The notes under the pieces were generated by a model that saw nothing but the letters and a program-made list of their open reading frames with translations, was not told the origin of the DNA and did not search any database. Shown here one piece after another: positions 42,682 to 51,649 of a stretch of 64,000 nucleotides of DNA. The stretch is from Acidisoma cellulosilyticum. Lineage in GTDB: Bacteria > Pseudomonadota > Alphaproteobacteria > Acetobacterales > Acetobacteraceae. The stretch's first letter is position 1. Every line of letters starts with the position of its first letter. The translations under genes were made by a program, and so were the position numbers. Where the stretch lies: positions 1 to 64,000 of the forward strand of contig NZ_JAESVA010000002.1 of assembly GCF_020621385.1 (NCBI RefSeq), given 5' to 3'.

Positions 42682-43641
42682 ATGACATTCACGCGCTCTC
42701 TCGCAGCCTTCGCCGCCGCCGGTATGCTGCTGGGCAGTTCCGCCCTGATCAGCGCCCATGCGCAAAGCAAGCCCACCATCGTCTTCGTCACCAATGGCGC
42801 GTCCGACTTCTGGAAGGCCGCCGCTGCCGGTGTGAAGAAGGCGCAGGCCGAACTGCCGGATTACAAGCTGGAACTGCAATATCCCGATCAGGCGACCGTC
42901 GCCTCGCAGAATCAGCTGATGGACAACCTCGTCAGCGCTGGCGCCAAGGGCATCATCGTTTCGGCGGTCGATCCCAAGAATTCCACCGCCGAATTCGACA
43001 AGCTGGCCGGTGAGACAGCGTTGTTCACGACGGACAGCGACGCTCCGCAGACCAAGCGCATCGCCTATGTCGGCTCCTCCAATATCCTGGCCGGTGAACA
43101 GGCCGCCGATATCGCCAAGAAGGCGATGCCCAAGGGCGGCAAGTGCATGGGCTTCGTCGGGCTGCTCGGCGCCGACAATGCGCGTGAGCGTATCCAGGGC
43201 TTCAAGCAGGGCCTGGCCGGCACCGGCATCACCCTGGTCGACGTGCGCGGCGACGATATGGACATGACCCGCGCGAAGTCCAACGTGTCGGATATTCTGG
43301 TCGCCAACCCGGCGATTACTTGCCTGGTCGGTTTCTATTCCTACAATACGCCGCAGATCTATGCCGCGCTGAAGGAAGGTGGTGAGCTTGGCAAGATCAC
43401 CGTCGTCGGCTTCGACGGCGACCCGGTCACGCTCGGTGGCGTCAAGGAAGGCACCATCGCGGGCACCGTGGTGCAGCAGCCTTTCGTCTGGGCCTACGAA
43501 GGCATGAAGATGATCGCGTCCTATCTGAAGGGTGACAAGTCAGCGATCCCGGCCAACGGGCTCGACATCATCCAGACAAAGATCGTCTCGGCCGATAATG
43601 TCGATGCCTATGTCGCCGAACAGAAGGCGCTGGCTCAATAA
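42682..43641 (+). CDS. ribose-type sugar ABC transporter substrate-binding protein
   Basis: A 319-residue periplasmic binding protein of the RbsB type. A signal peptide (about 1-28, ending ISAHAQ) precedes two Rossmann-like lobes: TIVFVTNGASDFWKAAAAGVKKAQ, GAKGIIVSAVDPKNSTAEF and ITVVGFDGDPVTLGGVKEGTIAGTVVQQPF. It is the first gene of a three-gene sugar importer, separated from the ATPase gene by a hairpin that should lower downstream transcription. AGGAGG lies 10 nt upstream of the ATG. The ligand is probably a sugar or polyol, not identified. Confidence 0.88.
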   Translation: MTFTRSLAAFAAAGMLLGSSALISAHAQSKPTIVFVTNGASDFWKAAAAGVKKAQAELPDYKLELQYPDQATVASQNQLMDNLVSAGAKGIIVSAVDPKNSTAEFDKLAGETALFTTDSDAPQTKRIAYVGSSNILAGEQAADIAKKAMPKGGKCMGFVGLLGADNARERIQGFKQGLAGTGITLVDVRGDDMDMTRAKSNVSDILVANPAITCLVGFYSYNTPQIYAALKEGGELGKITVVGFDGDPVTLGGVKEGTIAGTVVQQPFVWAYEGMKMIASYLKGDKSAIPANGLDIIQTKIVSADNVDAYVAEQKALAQ

Positions 43642-43649
43642 TAAAGGCT

Positions 43650-43682
43650 AAGGGCGCATCTCCCTGTCGGAGATGCGCCCTT
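43650..43682 (+). terminator. hairpin between binding-protein and ATPase genes
   Basis: AAGGGCGCATCTCC and GGAGATGCGCCCTT form a perfect 14-bp stem with a CTGTC loop, followed by TCTAT. It lies between the substrate-binding protein and the ATPase, a usual place for attenuation or mRNA protection that gives binding protein in excess. Confidence 0.8.
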
Positions 43683-43707
43683 TCTATCCCTGATAGCGGG
43701 AGGCTAA

Positions 43708-45261
43708 ATGGAGACCAAGGACCGCACGTCCGGCGCTGAGACATCGGCTCCCTGGCTTGTTTTGAATCACCTCAGCAAATCCTACGGCCCGGTTCAGGCG
43801 CTGATGGATTTTTCGATGACGGTCGCCCCTGGCGAGGTCATCGGCATCGTCGGCGAAAACGGCGCCGGCAAATCGACGCTCATGAAAATCCTCGGTGGCG
43901 TCATCCTGCCCGACAGCGGCAGCATCACGGTCGATGGCGTCGCGCATGCCGGTTTCAGCGTCGCGGACAGCATGGGCGCGGGCATCGCCTTCGTGCATCA
44001 GGAGCTGAACCTTTTCGACAATCTGGATGTCGCCGGCAATGTCCTGATCGGACGCGAGAAGCGCCAGGGCGGTCTGCTGTCGCTGCTTGACCGACGCGCG
44101 CAGCGGGACGCCGTCACCCCGCTTTTGAAACGGGTCGGCGCCACTTTCAGCGCCGATACGCCGGTCGCCAACCTGTCTTTGGCGCAATGCCAGATGGTCG
44201 AAATCGCCAAGGCGCTGTCGATGGACGCAAGGCTCGTCATTCTGGATGAACCGACGTCGAGCCTGCCTATGGCTGAGACCGAGAAGCTGCTGGATGTCAT
44301 CGCCGATCTGAAACGCGCCGGCATCGCGGTGATTTTCATCACCCACCGCTTGCATGAAATCGAGCGTTCGGCGGATCGCGTGGTCGCCTTGCGTGACGGC
44401 AGGCTGGCGGGCGGATTGCCGCGCGCCGAAATCACGCATGACCGTATGGTCAAGCTGATGATCGGCCGTGACCTCAAACGCGACGCTGCCCATGGCGACC
44501 GGCCGGTCGGTGCTGTCGTGCTATCGGCTCGCGGTATCCGCACGCCCACCCGTCCCACGAAAGCGGTCGATCTCGATCTGCATGGTGGGGAGATTCTGGG
44601 CCTCGCCGGTCTGGTCGGCGCCGGCCGCACGGAACTTGCCCGCGTCTTCTTCGGCGTCGACCGGCCCCTGGGCGGCACGATCACGCTGAACGGTCAGCCG
44701 GCCAGGCTGCGCACGACGACGGATGCCGTGAAGGCCGGGATTTTCCTGGTGCCGGAGGACCGCAAGCTCAACGGTGTGCTGCTGGACCTGCCGATATCGG
44801 AGAATATCTCGCTGCCGAACCTGCCGGCCCATGCGCGGCGCGGCCTTGTGTCGCGCCTGCTGGAGATGCGGACGGCCGAGACCCAGCGCACCAACCTCGC
44901 CATCAAAACCAAGACCTTGTCGAACCCTGCCCGCTCTCTCTCTGGCGGCAATCAGCAGAAGGTCGTGCTGGCGAAATGGCTGGCCATGAAGCCGCGCGTG
45001 CTGATTTTCGATGAGCCGACGCGCGGCATCGATATCGGCGCCAAGGCGGAAATTTACCGTCTCATGCGCGAATTGGCGGATTCCGGTGTCGCCATCCTGA
45101 TGATCTCCAGCGACATGGAGGAGGTCATCGGTGCCTCCGACCGGATCGCGGTCATGCATGAGGGTGCGATCTCGGGCTATCTCTCACCTGCCGAATTCAG
45201 CGAGGAGAACGTGCTTCTTCTCGCGGTCGGCAAGAAGATTCAGGATAATGTCGCGGCATGA
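43708..45261 (+). CDS. sugar ABC transporter ATP-binding protein (RbsA type)
   Basis: A 517-residue protein with two tandem nucleotide-binding domains. The first has the full Walker A (GIVGENGAGKSTLMKILGG) and Walker B (LVILDEPTSSLP), with FITHRLHEIE. The second has the degenerate loop GLAGLVGAGRTELARVFFGV and SLSGGNQQKVVLAKWL with LIFDEPTRGIDIG. This asymmetry is normal for RbsA/MglA proteins. It energises the adjacent permease, whose start overlaps by 4 bp. Confidence 0.92.
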   Translation: METKDRTSGAETSAPWLVLNHLSKSYGPVQALMDFSMTVAPGEVIGIVGENGAGKSTLMKILGGVILPDSGSITVDGVAHAGFSVADSMGAGIAFVHQELNLFDNLDVAGNVLIGREKRQGGLLSLLDRRAQRDAVTPLLKRVGATFSADTPVANLSLAQCQMVEIAKALSMDARLVILDEPTSSLPMAETEKLLDVIADLKRAGIAVIFITHRLHEIERSADRVVALRDGRLAGGLPRAEITHDRMVKLMIGRDLKRDAAHGDRPVGAVVLSARGIRTPTRPTKAVDLDLHGGEILGLAGLVGAGRTELARVFFGVDRPLGGTITLNGQPARLRTTTDAVKAGIFLVPEDRKLNGVLLDLPISENISLPNLPAHARRGLVSRLLEMRTAETQRTNLAIKTKTLSNPARSLSGGNQQKVVLAKWLAMKPRVLIFDEPTRGIDIGAKAEIYRLMRELADSGVAILMISSDMEEVIGASDRIAVMHEGAISGYLSPAEFSEENVLLLAVGKKIQDNVAA

Positions 45262-46223
45262 ATAAAAAAGACTTAGGGCTGCTCACGCTCATCATCGTCG
45301 TCGGCGTCATTGTCGCGATCCTCAACCCTCGCTTCCTGCTGCCGATCAATATTTCCAATACCGCCAATCTGGTCGGGCTCTTCGGCCTCTCGGCCATCGG
45401 TCAGTCCTTCGTCATCATCACCGGCGGTATCGAACTGTCTGTCGGTTCCGTCATCGCCCTTGTCGGCGTGCTCTTCGTCGATTTCGTTGCCAATGAAGGC
45501 GTGCCCTGGCCGCTCGCGGTCGTGCTGATGCTGGCACTCGGCGCGCTGATCGGCATTATCCATGGCCTGCTCATCACCAAATTGAAGCTGCAGCCCTTCA
45601 TCGTGACGCTGTGCGGCTTGCTGATCTATCGCGGCGTGGCGCGCTTCTACACGCAGGACGGCACGGCGGGTTTCGGCTTCGGCCAGAATTTCCCGGTGCT
45701 GAACTGGTTGACGGTCGGACGCAGCTACGGCGTGCCGCATTCCTTCATTGCCATGCTGATCGTCGGCGTCATCATGTGGATCGTGCTGCACCGTTCGGTC
45801 TTCGGCCGCTATCTGTTTGCCGTCGGCAAGAACGAGGAGGCCGCGCGCTATTCGGGGATTCGCACGCATCAGGTCATCATCTGGGCCTATATCATCTGCC
45901 AGATCCTGACGGCGATCGCGGCCATGTATTTCGCGATGTATACCGGCTCCATCAGCCCGGCCTCGCAGGGTAATTTCTACGAGCTTTATGCGATTGCGGC
46001 AGCGGTGCTGGGCGGGTTTTCGCTGCGCGGCGGCGAAGGGTCGCTGGTCGGCGTCATCCTGGGCGTGGTGCTGCTGCAGGAGTTGCAGAATCTTGTTAAT
46101 CTGCTCGGCATCCCCTCCTCCCTCAACTTCGCTGTCATGGGCACCGTCATTCTGATCGGCGTCACGGTCGATCAGCAATGGGGCAATCTGCGCGCCCGCT
46201 TCCGTCCGCGCAGCGCCGCCTGA
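45258..46223 (+). CDS. sugar ABC transporter permease (RbsC type)
   Basis: A 321-residue membrane protein with 8-10 hydrophobic segments. The motif NISNTANLVGLFGLSAIGQSFVIITGGIELSVGS near the N-terminus is the RbsC/AraH signature, and YAIAAAVLGGFSLRGGEGSLVGVILGVVLLQEL is the conserved C-terminal coupling region. It forms the channel of the ribose-type importer with the ATPase upstream (ATGA overlap). Confidence 0.9.
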   Translation: MNKKDLGLLTLIIVVGVIVAILNPRFLLPINISNTANLVGLFGLSAIGQSFVIITGGIELSVGSVIALVGVLFVDFVANEGVPWPLAVVLMLALGALIGIIHGLLITKLKLQPFIVTLCGLLIYRGVARFYTQDGTAGFGFGQNFPVLNWLTVGRSYGVPHSFIAMLIVGVIMWIVLHRSVFGRYLFAVGKNEEAARYSGIRTHQVIIWAYIICQILTAIAAMYFAMYTGSISPASQGNFYELYAIAAAVLGGFSLRGGEGSLVGVILGVVLLQELQNLVNLLGIPSSLNFAVMGTVILIGVTVDQQWGNLRARFRPRSAA

Positions 46224-46230
46224 CGAAAGA

Positions 46231-46263
46231 CCAGAGCCGGCGGGGCGACCGCGCCGGCTCTGG
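46231..46263 (+). terminator. hairpin after the sugar importer operon
   Basis: CCAGAGCCGGCG and CGCCGGCTCTGG form a perfect 12-bp stem with a 9-nt loop, 8 bp after the permease stop. No U-tract follows, so it may terminate poorly or serve in mRNA stability. Confidence 0.6.
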
Positions 46264-46319
46264 ACAAATTCGTTTCTGCCAAGACAAGATAGCCCCGGCT
46301 GATCAACGCGGGGGCTTGG

Positions 46320-47336
46320 GTGCAACAGGGTAACGAGCAGGCACCACTCATTCGCCTCTCGGGCGTGCGCAAGGTTTTCGGCGGCACCGCCGCCATCGAA
46401 AGCCTCGACCTCGCGATCGCGCCCGGCGAGTTTTTTACCTTCCTCGGGCCATCAGGCTCCGGCAAAACCACGACGCTGCGCATCATCGCCGGTTTCGAGC
46501 AGCCCGATTCCGGACGGATCGAGCTGGACGGGCAGGACCTGTCCCGCCTGCCGCCGCATCGGCGCGACGTGAACACGGTCTTTCAGGACTACGCGCTGTT
46601 TCCGCATCTGACCTTGCTGGAGAATGTCGCCTACGGGCTGCGCGCCAAGAAAATCCCGAGCCAGGAGGCGCTACAGCGCGCCGAACAGGCGCTGGCCTCC
46701 GTCCAACTCGGGGATTTCGGCGCCCGCCGTCCGGGCCAGCTGTCCGGCGGCCAGCGGCAGCGCGTGGCGCTGGCGCGGGCCATCGTCAACCGCCCGCGCG
46801 TGCTGTTGCTGGACGAGCCGCTGGGCGCGCTGGACCTGAAACTCCGCCATCAGATGCAGGTTGAGTTGAAGGCTTTGCAGCAGCAGACCGGCATTACCTT
46901 CATCTATGTCACGCATGATCAGGATGAGGCGCTGACGATGAGCGACCGTATCGCTGTCTTCAATCACGGCCGGGTCGAGCAGGTTGCCAGCCCCTGGACG
47001 CTGTATGAGCAGCCGCAGACGGCTTTCGTCGCGGGTTTCGTCGGCATCACCAATATCATCGAGCATCACGGCGCGCGCTTCGCGCTGCGGCCGGAAAAGA
47101 TCCGCCTGCTGTCGCCCGACGCGCGGCCGGAGGGGCAGGAAGCGATTCCGGCGACGGTCAAGGCCGTCAGCTATCTCGGCATGTCGACGCGGTTTCTGCT
47201 GCATTGCGCGGATGGCCGCACGCTGACCGTCGTCGAACAGAATATCGCCCATCGTGCAGAGGCGCCGCGACTGACCCAGGGCAGCGCCGTGCTGGCCGCC
47301 TGGTCGGCCGAAGCGCCCTGGCCTTTGGCCGCCTGA
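46320..47336 (+). CDS. polyamine-type ABC transporter ATP-binding protein
   Basis: A 338-residue ATPase of the PotA group. Walker A is [19 protein letters not shown], the signature [18 protein letters not shown] and Walker [16 protein letters not shown], followed by [11 protein letters not shown]. The C-terminal TOBE domain ([18 protein letters not shown]) is complete. The start is GTG at 46320. It leads a four-gene operon with a spermidine/putrescine-type binding protein and two permeases. Confidence 0.88.
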   Translation: MQQGNEQAPLIRLSGVRKVFGGTAAIESLDLAIAPGEFFTFLGPSGSGKTTTLRIIAGFEQPDSGRIELDGQDLSRLPPHRRDVNTVFQDYALFPHLTLLENVAYGLRAKKIPSQEALQRAEQALASVQLGDFGARRPGQLSGGQRQRVALARAIVNRPRVLLLDEPLGALDLKLRHQMQVELKALQQQTGITFIYVTHDQDEALTMSDRIAVFNHGRVEQVASPWTLYEQPQTAFVAGFVGITNIIEHHGARFALRPEKIRLLSPDARPEGQEAIPATVKAVSYLGMSTRFLLHCADGRTLTVVEQNIAHRAEAPRLTQGSAVLAAWSAEAPWPLAA

Positions 47337-47363
47337 CAATTCACCCCTCGGAGGAGCCGGATC

Positions 47364-48524
47364 ATGAAAGTCTCGATGTCGTGCCTGACGCGTGCCGCCA
47401 GGATGGCGGCCGCGATGATCGTGACCCTCGCGCTTCCCTTCGGGCAGGCAGCCTCGGCTGCCGAGCCGCTCTCGGCCATCGGCAAGGGTGAAGGCGCGCT
47501 CAATATCGTGGCCTGGGAAGGCTATGCGCAGGATGACTGGGTGAAGCCCTTCGAGGCCAAGACCGGTTGCAAGGTCAATCGCAAATATGCTGGCTCGTCC
47601 GATGAAATGGTCGCGCTGATGCGCTCGGGCGGCGGCGGTCAGTATGACCTCGTCTCAGCCTCGGGTGACGCGACGCTGCGGCTGATCTACGGCCATAATG
47701 TGCAGCCGATCAATATTGCCCTGATCCCGGCTTGGACGAATTTCATTCCCGCTTTGCAAGGCCCGTCCTTCAATACCGTGAAGGGCGTGCATTACGGCGT
47801 CTCCTACGAATGGGGACCGAATACGCTGTTGTACAACACGCAGAAGGTGACGCCCGCGCCGACTTCCTGGTCCGTCATCTATGACGAGGCGAACAAGGGT
47901 AAGATCACGGTACCGGACAATCCGATCCAGATCGCGGATGCCGCACTTTATCTGTCCAAGACCACTCCCAGCCTGGGCATCACCGATCCGTATGAGCTGA
48001 CGCAGCCGCAGATGGATGCGGTCGTCGTGCTGCTGAAAAAGCAGCGCCCGCTGATCCGCAAATACTGGGCGCTCGCCTCGGACGAAATCGACCTCTTCCG
48101 CAATGGCGATGCGACGCTGGGCGCGGCCTGGCCCTATCAGACCAATACGCTGCAGGCAGCGAAAGTGCCGGTCGCCGATACGCTGCCGACCGAGGGCGTG
48201 ACCGGCTGGGCCGATACCTGGATGGTCTCGGCCAAGTCCCCGCACCCCAACTGCGCCTATGAATGGATCAATTACGTGACGACGCCTTATGTGCAGGCGC
48301 AGCAGGCGATCTATTTCGGCGAAACGCCGGCCAATACCTTGGCCTGCGCCGAGATGGACAAGCAGCAGGCCGGGTCCTGCAAGCAGTATCACGCCGATGC
48401 GGGGGCGAGCTATTTCGACCAGATCCATTTCTGGAAAACGCCGCTGAAGGCCTGCGGCAACGGCCAGGATAATTGCCTGGATTACGGCGCCTGGCAGCGG
48501 GCGTGGCAGGAGATCAAGGGCTGA
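47364..48524 (+). CDS. spermidine/putrescine-type ABC transporter substrate-binding protein
   Basis: A 386-residue periplasmic protein. Residues 1-33 form a long signal peptide. The mature start is EGALNIVAWEGYAQDDWVKPFEAKTGCKVN, the usual PotD/PotF opening. YGVSYEWGPNTLLYNT and ADTWMVSAKSPHPNCAYEWINY line the ligand site. Six Cys remain after the signal peptide (GCKVN, NCAYE, LACAE, GSCKQ, KACGN, DNCLD), suggesting two or three disulfides, which is more than usual for PotD. GGAGG precedes the ATG. Polyamine or a related amine is the probable ligand. Confidence 0.87.
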   Translation: MKVSMSCLTRAARMAAAMIVTLALPFGQAASAAEPLSAIGKGEGALNIVAWEGYAQDDWVKPFEAKTGCKVNRKYAGSSDEMVALMRSGGGGQYDLVSASGDATLRLIYGHNVQPINIALIPAWTNFIPALQGPSFNTVKGVHYGVSYEWGPNTLLYNTQKVTPAPTSWSVIYDEANKGKITVPDNPIQIADAALYLSKTTPSLGITDPYELTQPQMDAVVVLLKKQRPLIRKYWALASDEIDLFRNGDATLGAAWPYQTNTLQAAKVPVADTLPTEGVTGWADTWMVSAKSPHPNCAYEWINYVTTPYVQAQQAIYFGETPANTLACAEMDKQQAGSCKQYHADAGASYFDQIHFWKTPLKACGNGQDNCLDYGAWQRAWQEIKG

Positions 48525-48525
48525 C

Positions 48526-49404
48526 ATGCCCGTCTCTGCCTCTCTGACGGGGTTGTTGTGGCGGCGCCCGGCTTTGCGCGTCGCCGCACTGATCTCCCTG
48601 CCCGCCGTTTGGTTCGTTTTGTTCTATCTGGCGGCGCTGGCCGCGATGTTCATCTCCTCCTTCCATACGGTCGATGAATTGTCGGGGGAGATTCAGCCGG
48701 GCTGGACGCTGGATAATTTCCGCCAGTTGCTGGGCGACTGGACCTATGGCCGTATCGCGCTGCGCACCATCGGCATTGCGGCGGCTGTCACCCTCACCGA
48801 CGGGCTGCTGGCCTGGCCCTTCGCCTATGTCATGGCCCGTTACGCAGGGCCGCGTCTGCGCCCGGCCCTGATGGCGCTGGTCATGCTGCCGCTGTGGTCC
48901 AGCTACCTCGCCCGCGTCTACGCCTGGCGGCTGATCCTGGCGCATGACGGCGCGCTGAACTGGCTGCTGCATGGGCTGGGCCTGCCGGCGGCCTCCATTG
49001 GCTATTCCAACTGGGCGATGTGGATCGTTTTCACTTACCTTTGGCTGCCCTTCATGATCCTGCCGCTGTTTGCGTCCTTGGAGCGTATTCCGCCGTCGCT
49101 GCTGGAAGCCTCGTCGGACCTGGGGGCGGCCGGCTGGCGGACGTTTCGCCGCGTCATCGTGCCACTGGCGATGCCGGGGCTTGTCGCAGGCTCGATCTTT
49201 ACCTTCTCGCTGACGCTCGGCGATTACATAACGCCCTTGCTGGTCGGCGGTCCGGGATCGGATTTCATCGGCAATGTCGTCTATGCGAATGTCGGCGTGT
49301 CGAACAACATTCCCTTCGCGGCCGCCTTCGCCGTGCTGCCGCTGCTGGTCATGGCGGGCTACCTGTTGATCGCCCGCAAGCTGGGCGCCTTCGATGCGCT
49401 TTGA
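48526..49404 (+). CDS. polyamine-type ABC transporter permease (PotB type)
   Basis: A 292-residue membrane protein with six hydrophobic segments and the EAA coupling loop LLEASSDLGAAGWRTFRRVIVPLAMPGL. The order of genes (ATPase, binding protein, PotB-like, PotC-like) and the overlaps support a single importer. The start lies 1 bp after the binding-protein stop. Confidence 0.9.
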   Translation: MPVSASLTGLLWRRPALRVAALISLPAVWFVLFYLAALAAMFISSFHTVDELSGEIQPGWTLDNFRQLLGDWTYGRIALRTIGIAAAVTLTDGLLAWPFAYVMARYAGPRLRPALMALVMLPLWSSYLARVYAWRLILAHDGALNWLLHGLGLPAASIGYSNWAMWIVFTYLWLPFMILPLFASLERIPPSLLEASSDLGAAGWRTFRRVIVPLAMPGLVAGSIFTFSLTLGDYITPLLVGGPGSDFIGNVVYANVGVSNNIPFAAAFAVLPLLVMAGYLLIARKLGAFDAL

Positions 49405-50188
49405 TCTGGCCCGCACCCTACTTTGGGCTTCGGTCGTCGCGATCCTGGCGTTTCTGTTCGTGCCGGTCGCCATCATCATGGTCTATGCTTTTTCGGCCTC
49501 GAATATTCAGGGCTGGCCGATCCAAAGCTTTACCCTGCAATGGTTCGCCCGGACCTTCGCCGATGACGAAGTGCGCTCGGCGCTTTGGCTATCCATCGAA
49601 GTCGCGGTCGTCGCGACCGCGCTCGCCATGCTCATGGGTCTGCTGGCGGCGCTGGCCGTCTACCGGATCAGAGGCGCGGCCAGCGAGGCCATCGCCTTTG
49701 CCATCGTGCTGCCCATCGCCCTGCCCGGCATCCTGACCGGCATGGCGCTGAATTCCTATTTCGTCCTCTGGGGGATCAATCTGTCCTTCACGACCATCGT
49801 TATCGGCCATGCGACCTTCTGCACCGTCATCGTCTATAACAACGTCATCGCGCGGCTGCGCCGGCTGCCGCCGTCCTGGGCCGAGGCTTCGGCCGATCTG
49901 GGGGCCGGGCCCTGGCGCACCTTTCGCCTCATCACCCTGCCGATGCTGTCCAGCGCGCTCGGCGCCGGGGCGCTGCTGGCCTTCGCTTTGTCCTTCGATG
50001 AGGTCATCGTCACCACCTTCACGGCCGGCGCACAGACGACGCTGCCGCTATGGATCTTCGGTGCGATCCGCCTGGGTCAGCATCTGCCGGAGGTCAATGT
50101 GGTGGTCTGCGTCGTGATCCTGCTCACGATCGTGCCGGTGCTGCTGGCGCAGCGCCTGATGGGCCGCGCCGCGCTTTTGCACAAATAA
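49394..50188 (+). CDS. polyamine-type ABC transporter permease (PotC type)
   Basis: A 264-residue membrane protein with six hydrophobic segments and the EAA loop SWAEASADLGAGPWRTFRLITLPMLSSAL. The ATG overlaps the end of the PotB-like gene by 11 bp. It forms a heterodimeric channel with the upstream permease. A small convergent gene follows 8 bp after its stop. Confidence 0.9.
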   Translation: MRFDLARTLLWASVVAILAFLFVPVAIIMVYAFSASNIQGWPIQSFTLQWFARTFADDEVRSALWLSIEVAVVATALAMLMGLLAALAVYRIRGAASEAIAFAIVLPIALPGILTGMALNSYFVLWGINLSFTTIVIGHATFCTVIVYNNVIARLRRLPPSWAEASADLGAGPWRTFRLITLPMLSSALGAGALLAFALSFDEVIVTTFTAGAQTTLPLWIFGAIRLGQHLPEVNVVVCVVILLTIVPVLLAQRLMGRAALLHK

Positions 50189-50196
50189 GCGCGGCT

Positions 50197-50367
50197 CTAT
50201 TTGCCCAGGATGAAATGAACGAGGTCGACCAGACCGAACATCGAAAAGGGCAGCACAAACAAGGCGACCGCCAGGAACAGCACGAAGCGGCTCAGCACCT
50301 TGTCGCTCGGCATTTCAGGGCCCGGCTTCGAGGGCCGCTCATGGAAATTCGTACCGTCGAATGGCAT
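50197..50367 (-). CDS. 56-residue single-helix membrane protein
   Basis: An ATG at 50367 opens a frame of 57 codons ending TAG. The soluble N-terminus is MPFDGTNFHERPSKPGPEMP. A membrane helix (about 24-53, LSRFVLFLAVALFVLPFSMF) follows and ends FILGK. The composition looks like a real protein and the frame is convergent with the PotC-like permease. AGGGTGGACCC lies upstream of the start. Function unknown. Confidence 0.6.
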   Translation of the reverse strand: MPFDGTNFHERPSKPGPEMPSDKVLSRFVLFLAVALFVLPFSMFGLVDLVHFILGK

Positions 50368-50477
50368 GGGTCCACCCTTTCCCCATCGGCGTCGCGATTA
50401 TAATCCATAAACCGATCGCAGCGGCAATCTTGTTTCGGTCCGAGGATCGGAGATTCCTGTCGTGAAGCGGGCAGCGA

Positions 50478-50759
50478 TCAGGGGGCTGTGCCCGGCGGGT
50501 TCAAGCTCGGGCCTGCACCGCTGCCGACCGCATTGCCGGTGCCAATGCCTGCTTGGGTGGCTCCCCCTTCCGGTCCGACGCTCGGCCCGCTTTGGGTCCC
50601 GGCGCCTGTCTGCACTTGCGCGGAAATGGGGTTGATACTGCCCGACGCCGCCGGAACAGCGCCGAGCGGAGGCGCTTTTGTCGGTCCCATCATGTCGCAA
50701 CCCCCGAGGCCCAGGGGCAAGCCCAGGACGAGGGTCGCAAACGTCCAAGTTCGGTTCAT
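50478..50759 (-). CDS. small Gly/Pro-rich lipoprotein
   Basis: A 93-residue protein. The lipobox LGLGGC (Cys at about 21) follows a short hydrophobic signal (FATLVLGLPLGLG). The mature region is low-complexity Gly/Thr/Pro/Ala (PTKAPPLGAVPAASG, GTQSGPSVGPEGGATQAGIG), without a recognisable domain. Probably anchored to the outer membrane. Function unknown. Confidence 0.7.
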   Translation of the reverse strand: MNRTWTFATLVLGLPLGLGGCDMMGPTKAPPLGAVPAASGSINPISAQVQTGAGTQSGPSVGPEGGATQAGIGTGNAVGSGAGPSLNPPGTAP

Positions 50760-51284
50760 CGGGGCGCTCCAAAAATCTCGATTTCCGGCCTGTCACCTCG
50801 GGTGGTTGCTCGGCGTGATCCAGAGTCTTCCCGCTTTTGTGCGCATCATCGCTGCGTGATGACGAAGTGGTATGGCGTCCCACCTCTTGCTTTCGGGTTT
50901 AGTTCTTGTTTTGTTCATGTTGGTGAGCGAGATGGAGAGCGCGGTGGCATTGCAAGATCAGGTCGAGATGGCGTCCCTGCGGAACGCCGTCATGGCTGCC
51001 CTGTCGGATGGACAGCGGCGGTCCGCCCACCCCGCCGACCAACGTCTGCGGCAGGCGATGGCCACCCGTATAGCCTTGGCAATCCAAGCGGAATTCATGG
51101 TTTTCGGGCGACAGGCGGCGGAGTCCGATGCCCAGCCCTTGGGCAATCTTCTTCTGGTACAGTCATGAATGATATGCCGGCCGTTACATTTCTCAGGCCG
51201 CCGCACTGCACCATATGGAGTCCAAGCGCCGTTGCACATTTGCTAAGCAAGACGTCGAAATTTTAAGCGATGGAGTTTGTTACC
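50760..51284. other. mostly non-coding stretch with one doubtful frame
   Basis: The most plausible frame is 50872-51168 on the plus strand (98 codons, hydrophobic start MASHLLLSGLVLVLFMLVSE). It lacks a ribosome site and its later part has no recognisable features. Antisense frames over the same bases look no better. I do not call a gene here. Confidence 0.35.
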
Positions 51285-51572
51285 ATGAAATCCGGTCTTT
51301 TCCTGTCCGCTACCGCCAGCCTCATGCTTCTCGGCAGCACGGCTGTCTTTGCGCAGCAATATGCCGCCCCGAACGCGATCTCGCTGACGCCGGGCCAGGC
51401 GCCGACGCCGGTTGCCGCCGCAGCCCCCGCCCCCACAGCGAATGTCGGCATCGTCTTCCTGAAGCCCGGCGAGACGGTGAACACCGCCAGCGCCCAGGAC
51501 CTCGGCGCTGGCTCGACGCATCAGGAGCGCGCCGGTGCCTTCCAGCTTCTTGAGCCCGGCCAGGCCGGCTAA
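51285..51572 (+). CDS. small secreted hypothetical protein
   Basis: A 95-residue protein with a clear signal peptide (MKSGLFLSATASLMLLGSTAVFAQ). The mature part is an Ala/Pro/Thr-rich stretch (TPGQAPTPVAAAAPAPTANV) followed by VGIVFLKPGETVNTASAQDLGAG. The ATG at 51285 is preferred to an ATG 15 bases earlier because it begins the signal peptide. A strong terminator follows 26 bp after the stop. No family recognised. Confidence 0.65.
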   Translation: MKSGLFLSATASLMLLGSTAVFAQQYAAPNAISLTPGQAPTPVAAAAPAPTANVGIVFLKPGETVNTASAQDLGAGSTHQERAGAFQLLEPGQAG

Positions 51573-51597
51573 TCGCTGGCTCGACCAACTAGTCTGA

Positions 51598-51633
51598 AAA
51601 AGGCGGAGGTTCCCCCAGGGACCTCCGCCTTTT
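51598..51633 (+). terminator. Rho-independent terminator
   Basis: AAAAGGCGGAGGT and ACCTCCGCCTTTT form a perfect 13-bp stem with a 10-nt loop. The T-run at the stem end serves plus-strand transcription, and the A-run could serve the convergent SDR gene on the minus strand. Likely bidirectional. Confidence 0.85.
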
Positions 51634-51649
51634 CTGATTCGGGTGCCTG

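Noticed and set aside
50958-51239. 93-codon minus-strand frame in the gap before the small secreted gene
   Set aside because: Atypical composition, no ribosome site, and overlaps another equally weak plus-strand frame.
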